Below are positions 1 through 5,809 of a stretch of 5,809 bases of DNA, piece after piece. The first letter of the stretch is position 1, and every line of letters starts with the position of its first letter. Below the pieces are notes generated by a model, which was not told the DNA's origin, searched no databases, and saw only the letters and a list, made by a program, of their open reading frames with translations. A program made the position numbers and the translations under genes. Origin of the DNA: Zoogloeaceae bacterium. Its GTDB lineage: Bacteria > Pseudomonadota > Gammaproteobacteria > Burkholderiales > Rhodocyclaceae. The stretch is from NCBI GenBank assembly GCA_015657735.1, contig SSSX01000470.1, forward strand, positions 1 through 5,809, read 5' to 3'.

Positions 1-567
1 CCTCTTGATGGTTTCGATGATGTGGCAATCGTCGCGCAGATCCTTGTAGCCGATCTTGATCTTGATGGCCTTGAACCCGGCGTCGACGGCCCTTTCAGCG
101 CGGAGGAGACCCACCGTTTCGCCGTCCATGCTGTGACTGTCATAGGCCGGAATGGGCTTGACCGTACCGCCGAGCAAGGATGCCAGCGGAAGCTCGTGAG
201 CCTTCGCCAGCGCATCCCACGCCGCCATGTCCAGCCCTGCACAGACCATCATCGCGATGCCGCTGCGGCCGATCAAACGCAAGCGACTGGACAACAACCT
301 GTCGAACTCGAAGGGCGCCAGCGCCTGACCACACAAGACCGTGCCGAGCGAGTTCGCGAGAACGCGCGTGCTCTCGAGTGCCAGCGGCGTGTAGGTGAAG
401 ACGTACGAATGACCGACGATGCCATTGCCGAGATGCAGATCGATGAGCACGAGTGGCGATGCGGCCACCGTGCCGACGCTGGTCTTGACCGGGTATTCAA
501 GCGGCACCATCACCGAACGGGCGACGACGCGCTCGACGACGCAGTCGGCTACTTTTTCTTTGTTCAT
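1..567 (-). CDS. mdlA: Mandelate racemase, N-terminal 189 residues (3' end cut by window edge)
   Basis: Enolase-superfamily enzyme that interconverts (R)- and (S)-mandelate in the cytoplasm with Mg2+, feeding the S-specific dehydrogenase encoded just upstream. The visible 189 residues cover the N-terminal capping domain and the start of the barrel. Residues 21-34 (VPLEYPVKTSVGTV) match the mobile substrate-capping loop of P. putida mandelate racemase, GHSYVFTYTP (52-61) carries the pocket tyrosine Y59, and GLDMAAWDAL (111-120) is a family signature. AYDSHS (141-146) contains the serine equivalent to S139. AIKIKIGY (167-174) holds the K-x-K motif, with K169 and K171 matching K164 and the catalytic base K166. 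The metal ligands and the catalytic Asp/His pair lie beyond the left edge. The ATG at 567-565 sits 4 nt after the mdlB stop with a GAGGA ribosome site, so the start is secure. The resemblance is specific to mandelate racemase rather than muconate cycloisomerase, but integrity of the C-terminal half cannot be judged. Confidence 0.9.
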   Translation of the reverse strand, partial: MNKEKVADCVVERVVARSVMVPLEYPVKTSVGTVAASPLVLIDLHLGNGIVGHSYVFTYTPLALESTRVLANSLGTVLCGQALAPFEFDRLLSSRLRLIGRSGIAMMVCAGLDMAAWDALAKAHELPLASLLGGTVKPIPAYDSHSMDGETVGLLRAERAVDAGFKAIKIKIGYKDLRDDCHIIETIKR

Positions 568-571
568 GAAT

Positions 572-1744
572 TCAATCCTCGTGAATGTCGTGATGCAGAC
601 GCAGGGACGCGCTGCGCAGGAGTTCCCGGTTCAGGGCGGCGACATCGTGTGCGCCGGCCAGGGTCATCGCGCGTTCAAGCTCGGTTCCGATCAATTCGAG
701 AACGGACGTCGCGCCCTGCGCCCCTCCGGTGGCAAGTCCGTAGAGCACGGGACGCCCGATGAAGACGCCCTTCGCCCCCAGCGCAAGCGCTTTGGCGATG
801 TCCAGCCCGCTGCGAAAACCGCTGTCGGCGAACACCGGGATGCGTCCGTCGACGGCCTGAAGGACGCCATTCAAGGCGCCGATGGCCGAAATCGCACCAT
901 CGAGCTGACGGCCGCCGTGGTTGGAGACGATCAGCCCATCCACGCCGGCCGCACAGGCCTTTGAGGCATCCTCCGGATGCAGCACGCCCTTGATCAGCAG
1001 CGGGCCGTCCCACAGGCGCCGCAGCCAGGCCACGATTTCCCAGGTCAGGCTGCGGTCCATCTCGCGACTGAGCAGCGCCGCCTGCAACTTCAGGGTGTCG
1101 GCGCCCTCCTCCTCCGCCAGGTTGACGAAGGACGGCATGCCGCTGGCCACAAAGCGCATCAGCCAACCGGGGTGGAGCGCCAGATTGAGCAGGGTTGCCG
1201 GCGACGGCCTGAACGGCAGGCGAAAGCCATTGCGGACATCCCGCTCGCGATAGCCGCTGACCGGCACGTCGACTGTCAGGACGAGGGCCCCGTAGTTGGC
1301 ACCGCGGGCGCGGCGGACGATCTGCTCGGCGATGCTGCGTTCGCGCATCAGATAAATCTGCATCCAGTTCAGCGGCGAGTTGGACTGGGCCACGGCCTCG
1401 AGCCTTGAGTTCGACGCTGTCGACAGCACGAACGGGATGCCGCATGTGGCCGCGGCGCGGGCCAGCAGCAGATCGCCCGCGGGACGGGTCAAACCGTTGA
1501 AACCCATCGGCGCGACGGCGAAAGGACGCCGCCAGGTCTGCCCGAACACCTCGATGCGGGTATCGAGCTGCGAGGTATCCCGGAGCACCCGCGGCAGCAG
1601 CGCGAGTTGATCGAGATCGCTGCGGTTGCGTCGCAGGCACTCGCCGCGCTCCGCGCCGCCGTCGACGTAGTCGAAGACGAAGCGCGGCAAGGCTCTTTTC
1701 GCGGCGCGGCGATAATCGTCAACATTCAGTTTCAGGGAAGCCAT
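572..1744 (-). CDS. mdlB: FMN-dependent (S)-mandelate dehydrogenase
   Basis: Oxidises (S)-mandelate to benzoylformate using FMN; in P. putida the homologue is bound to the inner membrane and passes electrons to the respiratory chain. The 390 residues match the full length of the alpha-hydroxy-acid oxidase family. Visible signatures are FDYVDGGAE (24-32, Y26), APMGFNG (78-84, with G81), FVLSTASN (105-112), QIYLM (129-133, Y131), TVDVPVSGYRERD (157-169), LLIKGV (249-254, FMN lysine K252), SNHGGRQLD (274-282, catalytic base H276 and carboxylate-binding R279), DSGFRSGLD (307-315) and GRPVLYGLA (330-338). Residues about 176-217 form the variable, partly hydrophobic insertion that in this family mediates membrane contact. 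Mandelate rather than lactate or glycolate is assigned mainly from the neighbours, because the motifs are shared across the family and the variable loop looks LldD-like. The ATG at 1744 has GGAG 7 nt upstream. The gene lies 25 nt after mdlD and 4 nt before mdlA. Confidence 0.88.
   Translation of the reverse strand: MASLKLNVDDYRRAAKRALPRFVFDYVDGGAERGECLRRNRSDLDQLALLPRVLRDTSQLDTRIEVFGQTWRRPFAVAPMGFNGLTRPAGDLLLARAAATCGIPFVLSTASNSRLEAVAQSNSPLNWMQIYLMRERSIAEQIVRRARGANYGALVLTVDVPVSGYRERDVRNGFRLPFRPSPATLLNLALHPGWLMRFVASGMPSFVNLAEEEGADTLKLQAALLSREMDRSLTWEIVAWLRRLWDGPLLIKGVLHPEDASKACAAGVDGLIVSNHGGRQLDGAISAIGALNGVLQAVDGRIPVFADSGFRSGLDIAKALALGAKGVFIGRPVLYGLATGGAQGATSVLELIGTELERAMTLAGAHDVAALNRELLRSASLRLHHDIHED
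576..580 (-). promoter_or_regulatory. Ribosome binding site of mdlA, inside the 3' end of mdlB
   Basis: The minus strand reads GAGGA 8 nt before the mdlA ATG at 567. It is formed by the last Glu and Asp codons of mdlB, so ribosomes finishing mdlB clear the mdlA start four nucleotides later, which suggests coupled translation. Confidence 0.65.
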
Positions 1745-1751
1745 GGTCTCG

Positions 1752-1755
1752 CTCC
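1752..1755 (-). promoter_or_regulatory. Ribosome binding site of mdlB
   Basis: The minus strand reads GGAG 7 nt before the ATG at 1744, inside the 25-nt gap that follows the mdlD stop. Confidence 0.65.
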
Positions 1756-1769
1756 GATAAGCACGCTGC

Positions 1770-3254
1770 TCACAGCGGATAAGGGGTTGCGGAGCCGCGG
1801 ATGGTCACCCATTGCCACTGGGTAAACTCCTCCCAGTTGGCCGGGCCGCCGATGCTCGTTCCGTTGCCGGAGGCGCCGGTTCCCCCGAAGGGATTGACCA
1901 CGTCATCCGCCACCGTCTGATCGTTGATGTGCAGAAGGCCGGTCCGCAGCTGGTTGCCGAGCTCCAAGGCCCGCCCGACGGAATTCGAGATCACGCCGGC
2001 CGCCAGGCCGTACTCCGTCTGGTTGGCCAGCGCCACCGCTTCGGCGTCGGTGTCGAAGGGGGTGATGCAGGCGACCGGCCCGAAGATTTCCTCCTCGAAT
2101 GCCGGCATGCCGGGCACGACGCCGCTCAGCACGGTCGGCGCGTAGAACAGGCCGTCGTGACGTCCGCCTGCCTCGAGCCGGGCCCCGGCTGCAACGGAGC
2201 GATCGACGATGTCCTGAACGCCGCGAAGCTGCGCGGCGTTGATCAGCGGGCCGAGCATGACGGGCTCGGTCGCCGGGTTTCCAACGCTCAGCTGCTTCGC
2301 TTTGGCGGCCAGCCGCCGGGTGAACTCGCCGGCGATGCGCTGCTGCACCAGGATGCGCCCCGTCGCCATGCAGATCTGGCCTTGGTGCAGGTAGGCGCCC
2401 CACGCGGCGTTCGACACGGCAACGTCGATGTCGGCGTCGTCGAGCACGATCAGCGTGTTCTTGCCCCCGAGCTCGAGCGAAACCTTCTTCAGGTTGGCAC
2501 CGGCCAGTTCTCCGACCTTGCGCCCGGCCGGGGTCGAGCCGGTGAAGGCGATCATCGCCACGTTCGGATCGCGACACAGCGCGGCACCCACGTCGCCCCC
2601 GCCAGGCAGGACATGCAATACGCCGCCGGGCAGTCCGGCCCCGGCAAGCAGCTTGGCAATGATCACGCCGCCACTGATCGAGGTGCGCGGATCGGGCTTG
2701 AGCACCACGGCGTTGCCGACGGCCAGCGCCGGGGCGACGGCGCGCATGCCGAGATAGAGCGGGAAATTGAACGGCGAGATGACCCCGATCACCCCGAGCG
2801 GCACGCGTCGACACAGGCTGAGGCGCCCGGCACTACTGGGGAGGATCAGACCCTGCGCTTGCGACGGCATCGCCGCCGCTTCGCGCAGGCTTCGAATGGT
2901 GATCGAGAGTTCGAACTCGGCCTTCGCCTGGGCCGAGCCGCTTTCGCGCACGATCCATCGGGCCAGTTCGGCGAAATGCGTCTCGCCGAGTTCCGCCGCC
3001 TTGTGCAGAATCCGGGCGCGCTCCTCGAAGTGCAGCTTGGCCCAGGCGCGCTGGGCGCCGCGTCCGGTGGCGCAGAAGCGCGCCACGTCGCCGCCGGCAA
3101 CCGTGCCGATCCGGCTGAGGACTTCGCCGGTCGCCGGCTCGACGATTTCCGCCTGATTGCCGCTGCGCTCCCAGTCGCCGGCAAATACGCTTTCGGCCCA
3201 TTCGGATTCTTGAAGCCAGGCCACGCCGCTTTCCTTGAATGCGATGTCGTTCAT
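1770..3254 (-). CDS. mdlD: Benzaldehyde dehydrogenase, NAD(P)-dependent, XylC-like ALDH
   Basis: Aldehyde dehydrogenase superfamily protein expected to oxidise benzaldehyde, the MdlC product, to benzoate in the cytoplasm. The 494 residues are the usual length for this superfamily. Motifs in order: SPFNFP (160-165, oxyanion-hole N163), VVLKPDP (183-189, cofactor-binding K186), FTGSTPAGRKVG (237-248), LELGGKN (260-266, general base E261), HQGQICMATGR (290-300, nucleophile C295) and EEIFGPV (388-394, E389). The GQICM form of the active-site motif is typical of benzaldehyde and vanillin dehydrogenases such as XylC, not of the shorter class-3-like MdlD of P. putida, so the symbol reflects pathway role rather than orthology. 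The ATG at 3254 has AGGAG 6 nt upstream. The frame stays open upstream through the end of mdlC, but the start at MNDIAF fits both family length and ribosome site. No catalytic residue is missing. Substituted benzaldehydes are possible substrates. The gene lies between mdlC and mdlB, consistent with co-transcription. Confidence 0.87.
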   Translation of the reverse strand: MNDIAFKESGVAWLQESEWAESVFAGDWERSGNQAEIVEPATGEVLSRIGTVAGGDVARFCATGRGAQRAWAKLHFEERARILHKAAELGETHFAELARWIVRESGSAQAKAEFELSITIRSLREAAAMPSQAQGLILPSSAGRLSLCRRVPLGVIGVISPFNFPLYLGMRAVAPALAVGNAVVLKPDPRTSISGGVIIAKLLAGAGLPGGVLHVLPGGGDVGAALCRDPNVAMIAFTGSTPAGRKVGELAGANLKKVSLELGGKNTLIVLDDADIDVAVSNAAWGAYLHQGQICMATGRILVQQRIAGEFTRRLAAKAKQLSVGNPATEPVMLGPLINAAQLRGVQDIVDRSVAAGARLEAGGRHDGLFYAPTVLSGVVPGMPAFEEEIFGPVACITPFDTDAEAVALANQTEYGLAAGVISNSVGRALELGNQLRTGLLHINDQTVADDVVNPFGGTGASGNGTSIGGPANWEEFTQWQWVTIRGSATPYPL

Positions 3255-3260
3255 CTGTGT

Positions 3261-3265
3261 CTCCT
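3261..3265 (-). promoter_or_regulatory. Ribosome binding site of mdlD
   Basis: The minus strand reads AGGAG with a 6-nt spacer to the ATG at 3254. It selects MNDIAF as the start and argues against an in-frame ATG at 3290 and the longer open frame running back through mdlC. Confidence 0.75.
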
Positions 3266-3310
3266 GAGTTATCGTTGATTCGTCGCCCATCCCGGGCGCC
3301 CACCGGCCCG

Positions 3311-4966
3311 TCAGGCGTGGGTGAGGACTTCGATCAGCACGGGTTCCTGGCCGGCCAGGGCTTCGGTCAAAGCGTCCCGGAAGGCCTGTGCGGTGGCGGC
3401 GCGTACGCCGCGCACGCCGTAGCCTTGTGCCAGCGCGCAGAAGTCGATGCCCGGCACGTCGAGCCCGGGCACGTCCTTCACATCCAGAACGCCGGCGAAC
3501 CAGCGCAGGGCGCCGTACGTGCCGTTGTTGAGAATCACGAAAATCGCCGGGATGCGTTCCTGCGCCGCCGTCCACAGCCCGGTGATCGAGAAGTTGGCCG
3601 ACCCGTCGCCGATCACGCCGATGACCCGGCGGTCCGGGCACGCCAGCTGGACGCCGAGCGCAACCGGGATGCCGAAGCCCAGCCCGCCGGCGGCCGGAAA
3701 GTAGTAGCTGCCGGGTTCGCGCAGCGGCAGCCGCTCCCAGAGAATCCCAGTCGTCGACGTCGACTCATTCACGTAGATCGCATCGGACGGCGCGGTGTCC
3801 GCCAGGATGTCGAAGACTTCCTGAGGCAGCAGGGCGCCCGGTTTGGTGGGATAGTCGCGGGCCGGCTGCGGGCGCGCGTGCGGCGGCGCACGGTCGGCAA
3901 ACGGGGATGCCAGCGCCAGCATTTCGAGCGTCTTGCCGATGTCGGCCACGATGGCGTTGCCAACCGGCGCGCGGGCGGCGTCCTGCGGATCGCAGGTGAT
4001 GTTGAATACCGTTGCGCCGTCGGGAATGAAACGTCCCGGCTCGAACTGGTGGTAGCGGAACACCGGCGCGCCGATCACCAGGATCAGATCGTGGCCTTCC
4101 AGCAGGCGGGCTATCGAGGCCATCCCGGCGGGCAGGATGCCCTGGAAGAACGCGTGGCGTGTCGGAAACGGGCAGCGCGCCGACGACGGTGCGGCCCAGA
4201 CGGGGAGCTGCTGTCTTTCGGCCAGCAAGATCGCTGCCGGTTGCGCGGCGGCGGCATCGACGTCGGGCCCGAGGATCAGCACCGGATTGCGGGCACTGGC
4301 GAGGCGGGCGACCAGCTCGTCGATCACCGGCGGCGTCGGCACGGTTTCGCCGCTGACGCTGCGCGCCGACAGCAGCCCGGTTTGCGACGCCGCCGGGGCA
4401 TCCCAGTCGTCGTAGGGAATCGACAGGTACACCGGGCCGTTGGGCGGCAGCGAAGCCAGATGGATCGCCTGGCTCAAGGCGCGCGGAACGTCCTGCGGGC
4501 TGGCCGGTTCGTAGCTCCACTTGACCAGCGGCCGGGGCAGGAGGCTGGCGTCGACGTTGGTCAGCATCGGCTCCAGACCGATCATGCCGCGCACCTGCTG
4601 CCCGGCCGTGATGACCAGCGGCGAATGGGAGGCGATCGCATTCGTCATCGCGCCCATCGCGTTGCCGGTGCCGGCGGCGGCGTGCAGGTTAACAAACGCG
4701 GGGCGGCGGCTCGCCTGGGCAAAACCGTCGGCCATGCCCAGCACGACCCCCTCGTGGAGCCCGAGCACGTAGCGGAAATCGGCCGGAAAGTTCTTCAGGA
4801 AGGGCAGCTCGTTCGAACCCGGATTGCCGAAGATCGTCGTCAGCCCATGCGTGCGCAGGAGCGCGTAGGTGGCGGCATGAACGCTGGTCATGGTGGTCTG
4901 GCTGGGCGTTGGGTGGGTGGATGGCGAGGACTGCGCCGCTGTGGGTGATGCGCCGAGCCGCGTCAT
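3311..4966 (-). CDS. mdlC: Benzoylformate decarboxylase (ThDP-dependent)
   Basis: Decarboxylates benzoylformate to benzaldehyde and CO2 using thiamin diphosphate and a divalent metal; the P. putida enzyme is a soluble homotetramer. Counting from the Met at 4891, which aligns with the P. putida start, the protein has 526 residues. It keeps S26 (GNPGSNE), the cofactor-activating E47 (LHEGV), H70 (NLHAAAGTGNAMG) and H281 (FRYHQF), all at the P. putida positions. The ThDP motif runs from GDGSANFS (428-435) to NNGTYGALRWFAG (455-467). Near-identical blocks include LPRPLVKWSYEPAS, CPFPTRH and VPGLDVPGIDF, so this is a decarboxylase of this type rather than acetolactate synthase. I chose the start at 4966 because its ATG overlaps the permease stop as ATGA and has GGAGG 7 nt upstream, whereas the ATG at 4891 has no recognisable ribosome site. 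This adds 25 residues rich in Ser, Thr and Pro that the P. putida protein lacks. The family call is very secure; the start is uncertain. Confidence 0.93.
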   Translation of the reverse strand: MTRLGASPTAAQSSPSTHPTPSQTTMTSVHAATYALLRTHGLTTIFGNPGSNELPFLKNFPADFRYVLGLHEGVVLGMADGFAQASRRPAFVNLHAAAGTGNAMGAMTNAIASHSPLVITAGQQVRGMIGLEPMLTNVDASLLPRPLVKWSYEPASPQDVPRALSQAIHLASLPPNGPVYLSIPYDDWDAPAASQTGLLSARSVSGETVPTPPVIDELVARLASARNPVLILGPDVDAAAAQPAAILLAERQQLPVWAAPSSARCPFPTRHAFFQGILPAGMASIARLLEGHDLILVIGAPVFRYHQFEPGRFIPDGATVFNITCDPQDAARAPVGNAIVADIGKTLEMLALASPFADRAPPHARPQPARDYPTKPGALLPQEVFDILADTAPSDAIYVNESTSTTGILWERLPLREPGSYYFPAAGGLGFGIPVALGVQLACPDRRVIGVIGDGSANFSITGLWTAAQERIPAIFVILNNGTYGALRWFAGVLDVKDVPGLDVPGIDFCALAQGYGVRGVRAATAQAFRDALTEALAGQEPVLIEVLTHA

Positions 4967-5809
4967 CGCGTCACCTCCGCCGGCGACGGCAGCCGGTTCC
5001 GGCGCACGCCCGGAATCTGCTTGCCGACCGCCCACAGGCCGAGCAGGACGACCACCATGGCGCCGCCGAGCATGGAGAAGTAGCCCGACGCACCTCCGGA
5101 CGTGATCACCGCCGCTCCGGCGAACGCGCTCAGGATGGCGCCGATGCGGCCGATGGCCAGGGTTGCGGCGGTGCCGGTGGCGCGCACATTGGTGGGATAG
5201 ACGTTCGCGCAGAGCGAATAGATGATGCACTGCACCGTCATGACGAAGAGGCCGTGCACACCGACACCGAAGATCAGCAGGTCGGTATTCTCCTTCGGAT
5301 TCAGCCCCATCAGCCAGAAGGCGCTGAGCGCGCCGCCGGTGCAGAACAGTGCCAGCGGCCAGCGCGAGCCGAAACGCGTGATGGCGGCGGCACACAGCAG
5401 CGCGCCGAGCGCTCCACCGATGTTGTAGGCGGTCAGGCCGGCACCCGCCACATTGGCGGCGAGTCCTTCGCTGGCGAGCATCGTCGGCAGCCAGCTGAAG
5501 GCGCTATACACCGCCAGCAGGCAGCCGAAGCAGGCGATCCACAGCGCGAAGGTGTCGCGCGCCCGTCCGCCCTGGAACAAGGCGCGGATGCCTGCGTCCT
5601 CGGCCACGTCCTGCTCGCGGCTGTCGAAGAAGCTGGCGTCGGCCGGGACCGGACGCGACATGCGGCCGAGCAGCCCGGTCAGCTCCGGCCAGCGCCCGTG
5701 ATGGTGAGCCAGGAAGCGCGGGGATTCGGGAAGGCGGAACAACAGCACCGCACCCAGCGCGAGGGGAATCAGGCCGCCGAGCTTGAACAGCCCGCGCCAG
5801 CCGAAATCC
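4963..5809 (-). CDS. MFS permease, aromatic acid:H+ symporter-like, C-terminal 281 residues (5' end cut by window edge)
   Basis: Inner-membrane transporter, probably importing an aromatic acid by proton symport; mandelate or benzoylformate is the likely substrate from context only. Counting from the first complete codon at 5808, GWRGLFKLGGLIPLALGAVLL (3-23) is transmembrane helix 6 and ends in LPESPRFL (26-33), the usual MFS helix 6/loop junction. A charged central loop follows (about 34-85). Six further hydrophobic segments match helices 7-12: about 86-107, 119-142, 149-168, 177-200, 213-236 and 243-262. The block ANVYPTNVRATGTAATLAIGRIGAI (201-225) resembles the conserved helix 10-11 region of the AAHS group (PcaK, BenK). 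The N-terminal half with its diagnostic motifs lies beyond the right edge, and no start codon is visible; a GTG at 5748 falls inside helix 6 and is not the start. The stop overlaps the mdlC start as ATGA, implying coupled translation. Confidence 0.85.
   Translation of the reverse strand, partial: DFGWRGLFKLGGLIPLALGAVLLFRLPESPRFLAHHHGRWPELTGLLGRMSRPVPADASFFDSREQDVAEDAGIRALFQGGRARDTFALWIACFGCLLAVYSAFSWLPTMLASEGLAANVAGAGLTAYNIGGALGALLCAAAITRFGSRWPLALFCTGGALSAFWLMGLNPKENTDLLIFGVGVHGLFVMTVQCIIYSLCANVYPTNVRATGTAATLAIGRIGAILSAFAGAAVITSGGASGYFSMLGGAMVVVLLGLWAVGKQIPGVRRNRLPSPAEVTR
4971..4978 (-). promoter_or_regulatory. Ribosome binding site that decides the mdlC start
   Basis: The minus strand reads GGAGGTGA, a strong Shine-Dalgarno; the GGAGG core ends 7 nt before the ATG at 4966. 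It lies within the last codons of the permease gene, next to the ATGA stop/start overlap. It favours the 4966 start over the internal ATG at 4891, whose upstream sequence is C-rich without any GGAG-like element. Seen directly; its use is inferred. Confidence 0.7.

Noticed and set aside
22..762. A 246-residue open frame on the plus strand opposite mdlA and the end of mdlB.
   Set aside because: It spans the junction of two well-supported minus-strand genes and has no recognisable motif.
1812..3278. A 488-residue open frame on the plus strand opposite mdlD.
   Set aside because: Low-information Arg/Gly/Ala-rich translation antisense to a complete aldehyde dehydrogenase with all motifs; a shadow frame.
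3293..3310. Short inverted repeat in the mdlC-mdlD gap (CGGGC, 8-nt loop, GCCCG).
   Set aside because: The stem is only 5 bp, there is no T-run, and such pairings are common by chance at this GC content; not enough to call a terminator or attenuator.
3255..3641. In-frame upstream extension of mdlD to a 623-residue protein.
   Set aside because: The added 129 residues are mdlC sequence read in another frame; the ATG at 3254 has AGGAG at proper spacing and gives normal family length.
3750..3766. Repeated GTCGAC-like triplets inside mdlC.
   Set aside because: They encode the conserved ESTSTT segment of the decarboxylase and need no other explanation.
3239..4948. A 569-residue open frame on the plus strand opposite mdlC.
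   Set aside because: It is rich in Arg, Gly, Gln and His with no recognisable domain and lies antisense to a clearly conserved gene. Long antisense frames are expected in GC-rich DNA with strong third-position bias.
5746..5748. GTG as a start codon of the permease.
   Set aside because: It lies inside transmembrane helix 6 and the frame stays open with conserved MFS sequence to the window edge, so the true start is outside.

Overview
The window holds five genes, all on the minus strand and packed head to tail with no gene on the plus strand. Together they read as a mandelate catabolic operon. In the direction of transcription (right to left) the order is: the C-terminal part of an aromatic-acid MFS permease (runs off the right edge), benzoylformate decarboxylase (mdlC), an NAD(P)-dependent benzaldehyde dehydrogenase (mdlD role), FMN-dependent (S)-mandelate dehydrogenase (mdlB), and the N-terminal part of mandelate racemase (mdlA, runs off the left edge).

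The genes describe one pathway. The permease presumably imports an aromatic acid. MdlA interconverts (R)- and (S)-mandelate, MdlB oxidises (S)-mandelate to benzoylformate, MdlC decarboxylates this to benzaldehyde, and the aldehyde dehydrogenase oxidises benzaldehyde to benzoate. Benzoate would then enter a ring-degradation route encoded elsewhere. The identifications rest on family motifs and on recalled similarity to the Pseudomonas putida Mdl proteins; no alignment or database search was run.

Junctions are tight. The permease stop and the mdlC start overlap as ATGA, with a strong Shine-Dalgarno just upstream. The other gaps are 56 nt (mdlC-mdlD), 25 nt (mdlD-mdlB) and 4 nt (mdlB-mdlA), and each downstream gene has its own purine-rich ribosome binding site. 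I see no convincing promoter, operator or terminator. The operon promoter should lie beyond the right edge, upstream of the permease, and its end beyond the left edge. There is no non-coding stretch above 56 nt, and no RNA gene, repeat array, CRISPR or mobile element.

The DNA is GC-rich with strong G/C third-position preference, and the proteins resemble proteobacterial ones. A beta- or gammaproteobacterial aromatic degrader is the natural guess, but the window has no taxonomic marker, so this is weak. I do not see a previously undescribed system. The points worth a second look are departures from the P. putida arrangement: the aldehyde dehydrogenase is of the longer XylC-like type and sits inside the operon, MdlC may carry a 25-residue Ser/Thr/Pro-rich N-terminal extension, and MdlB has a longer LldD-like variable loop.
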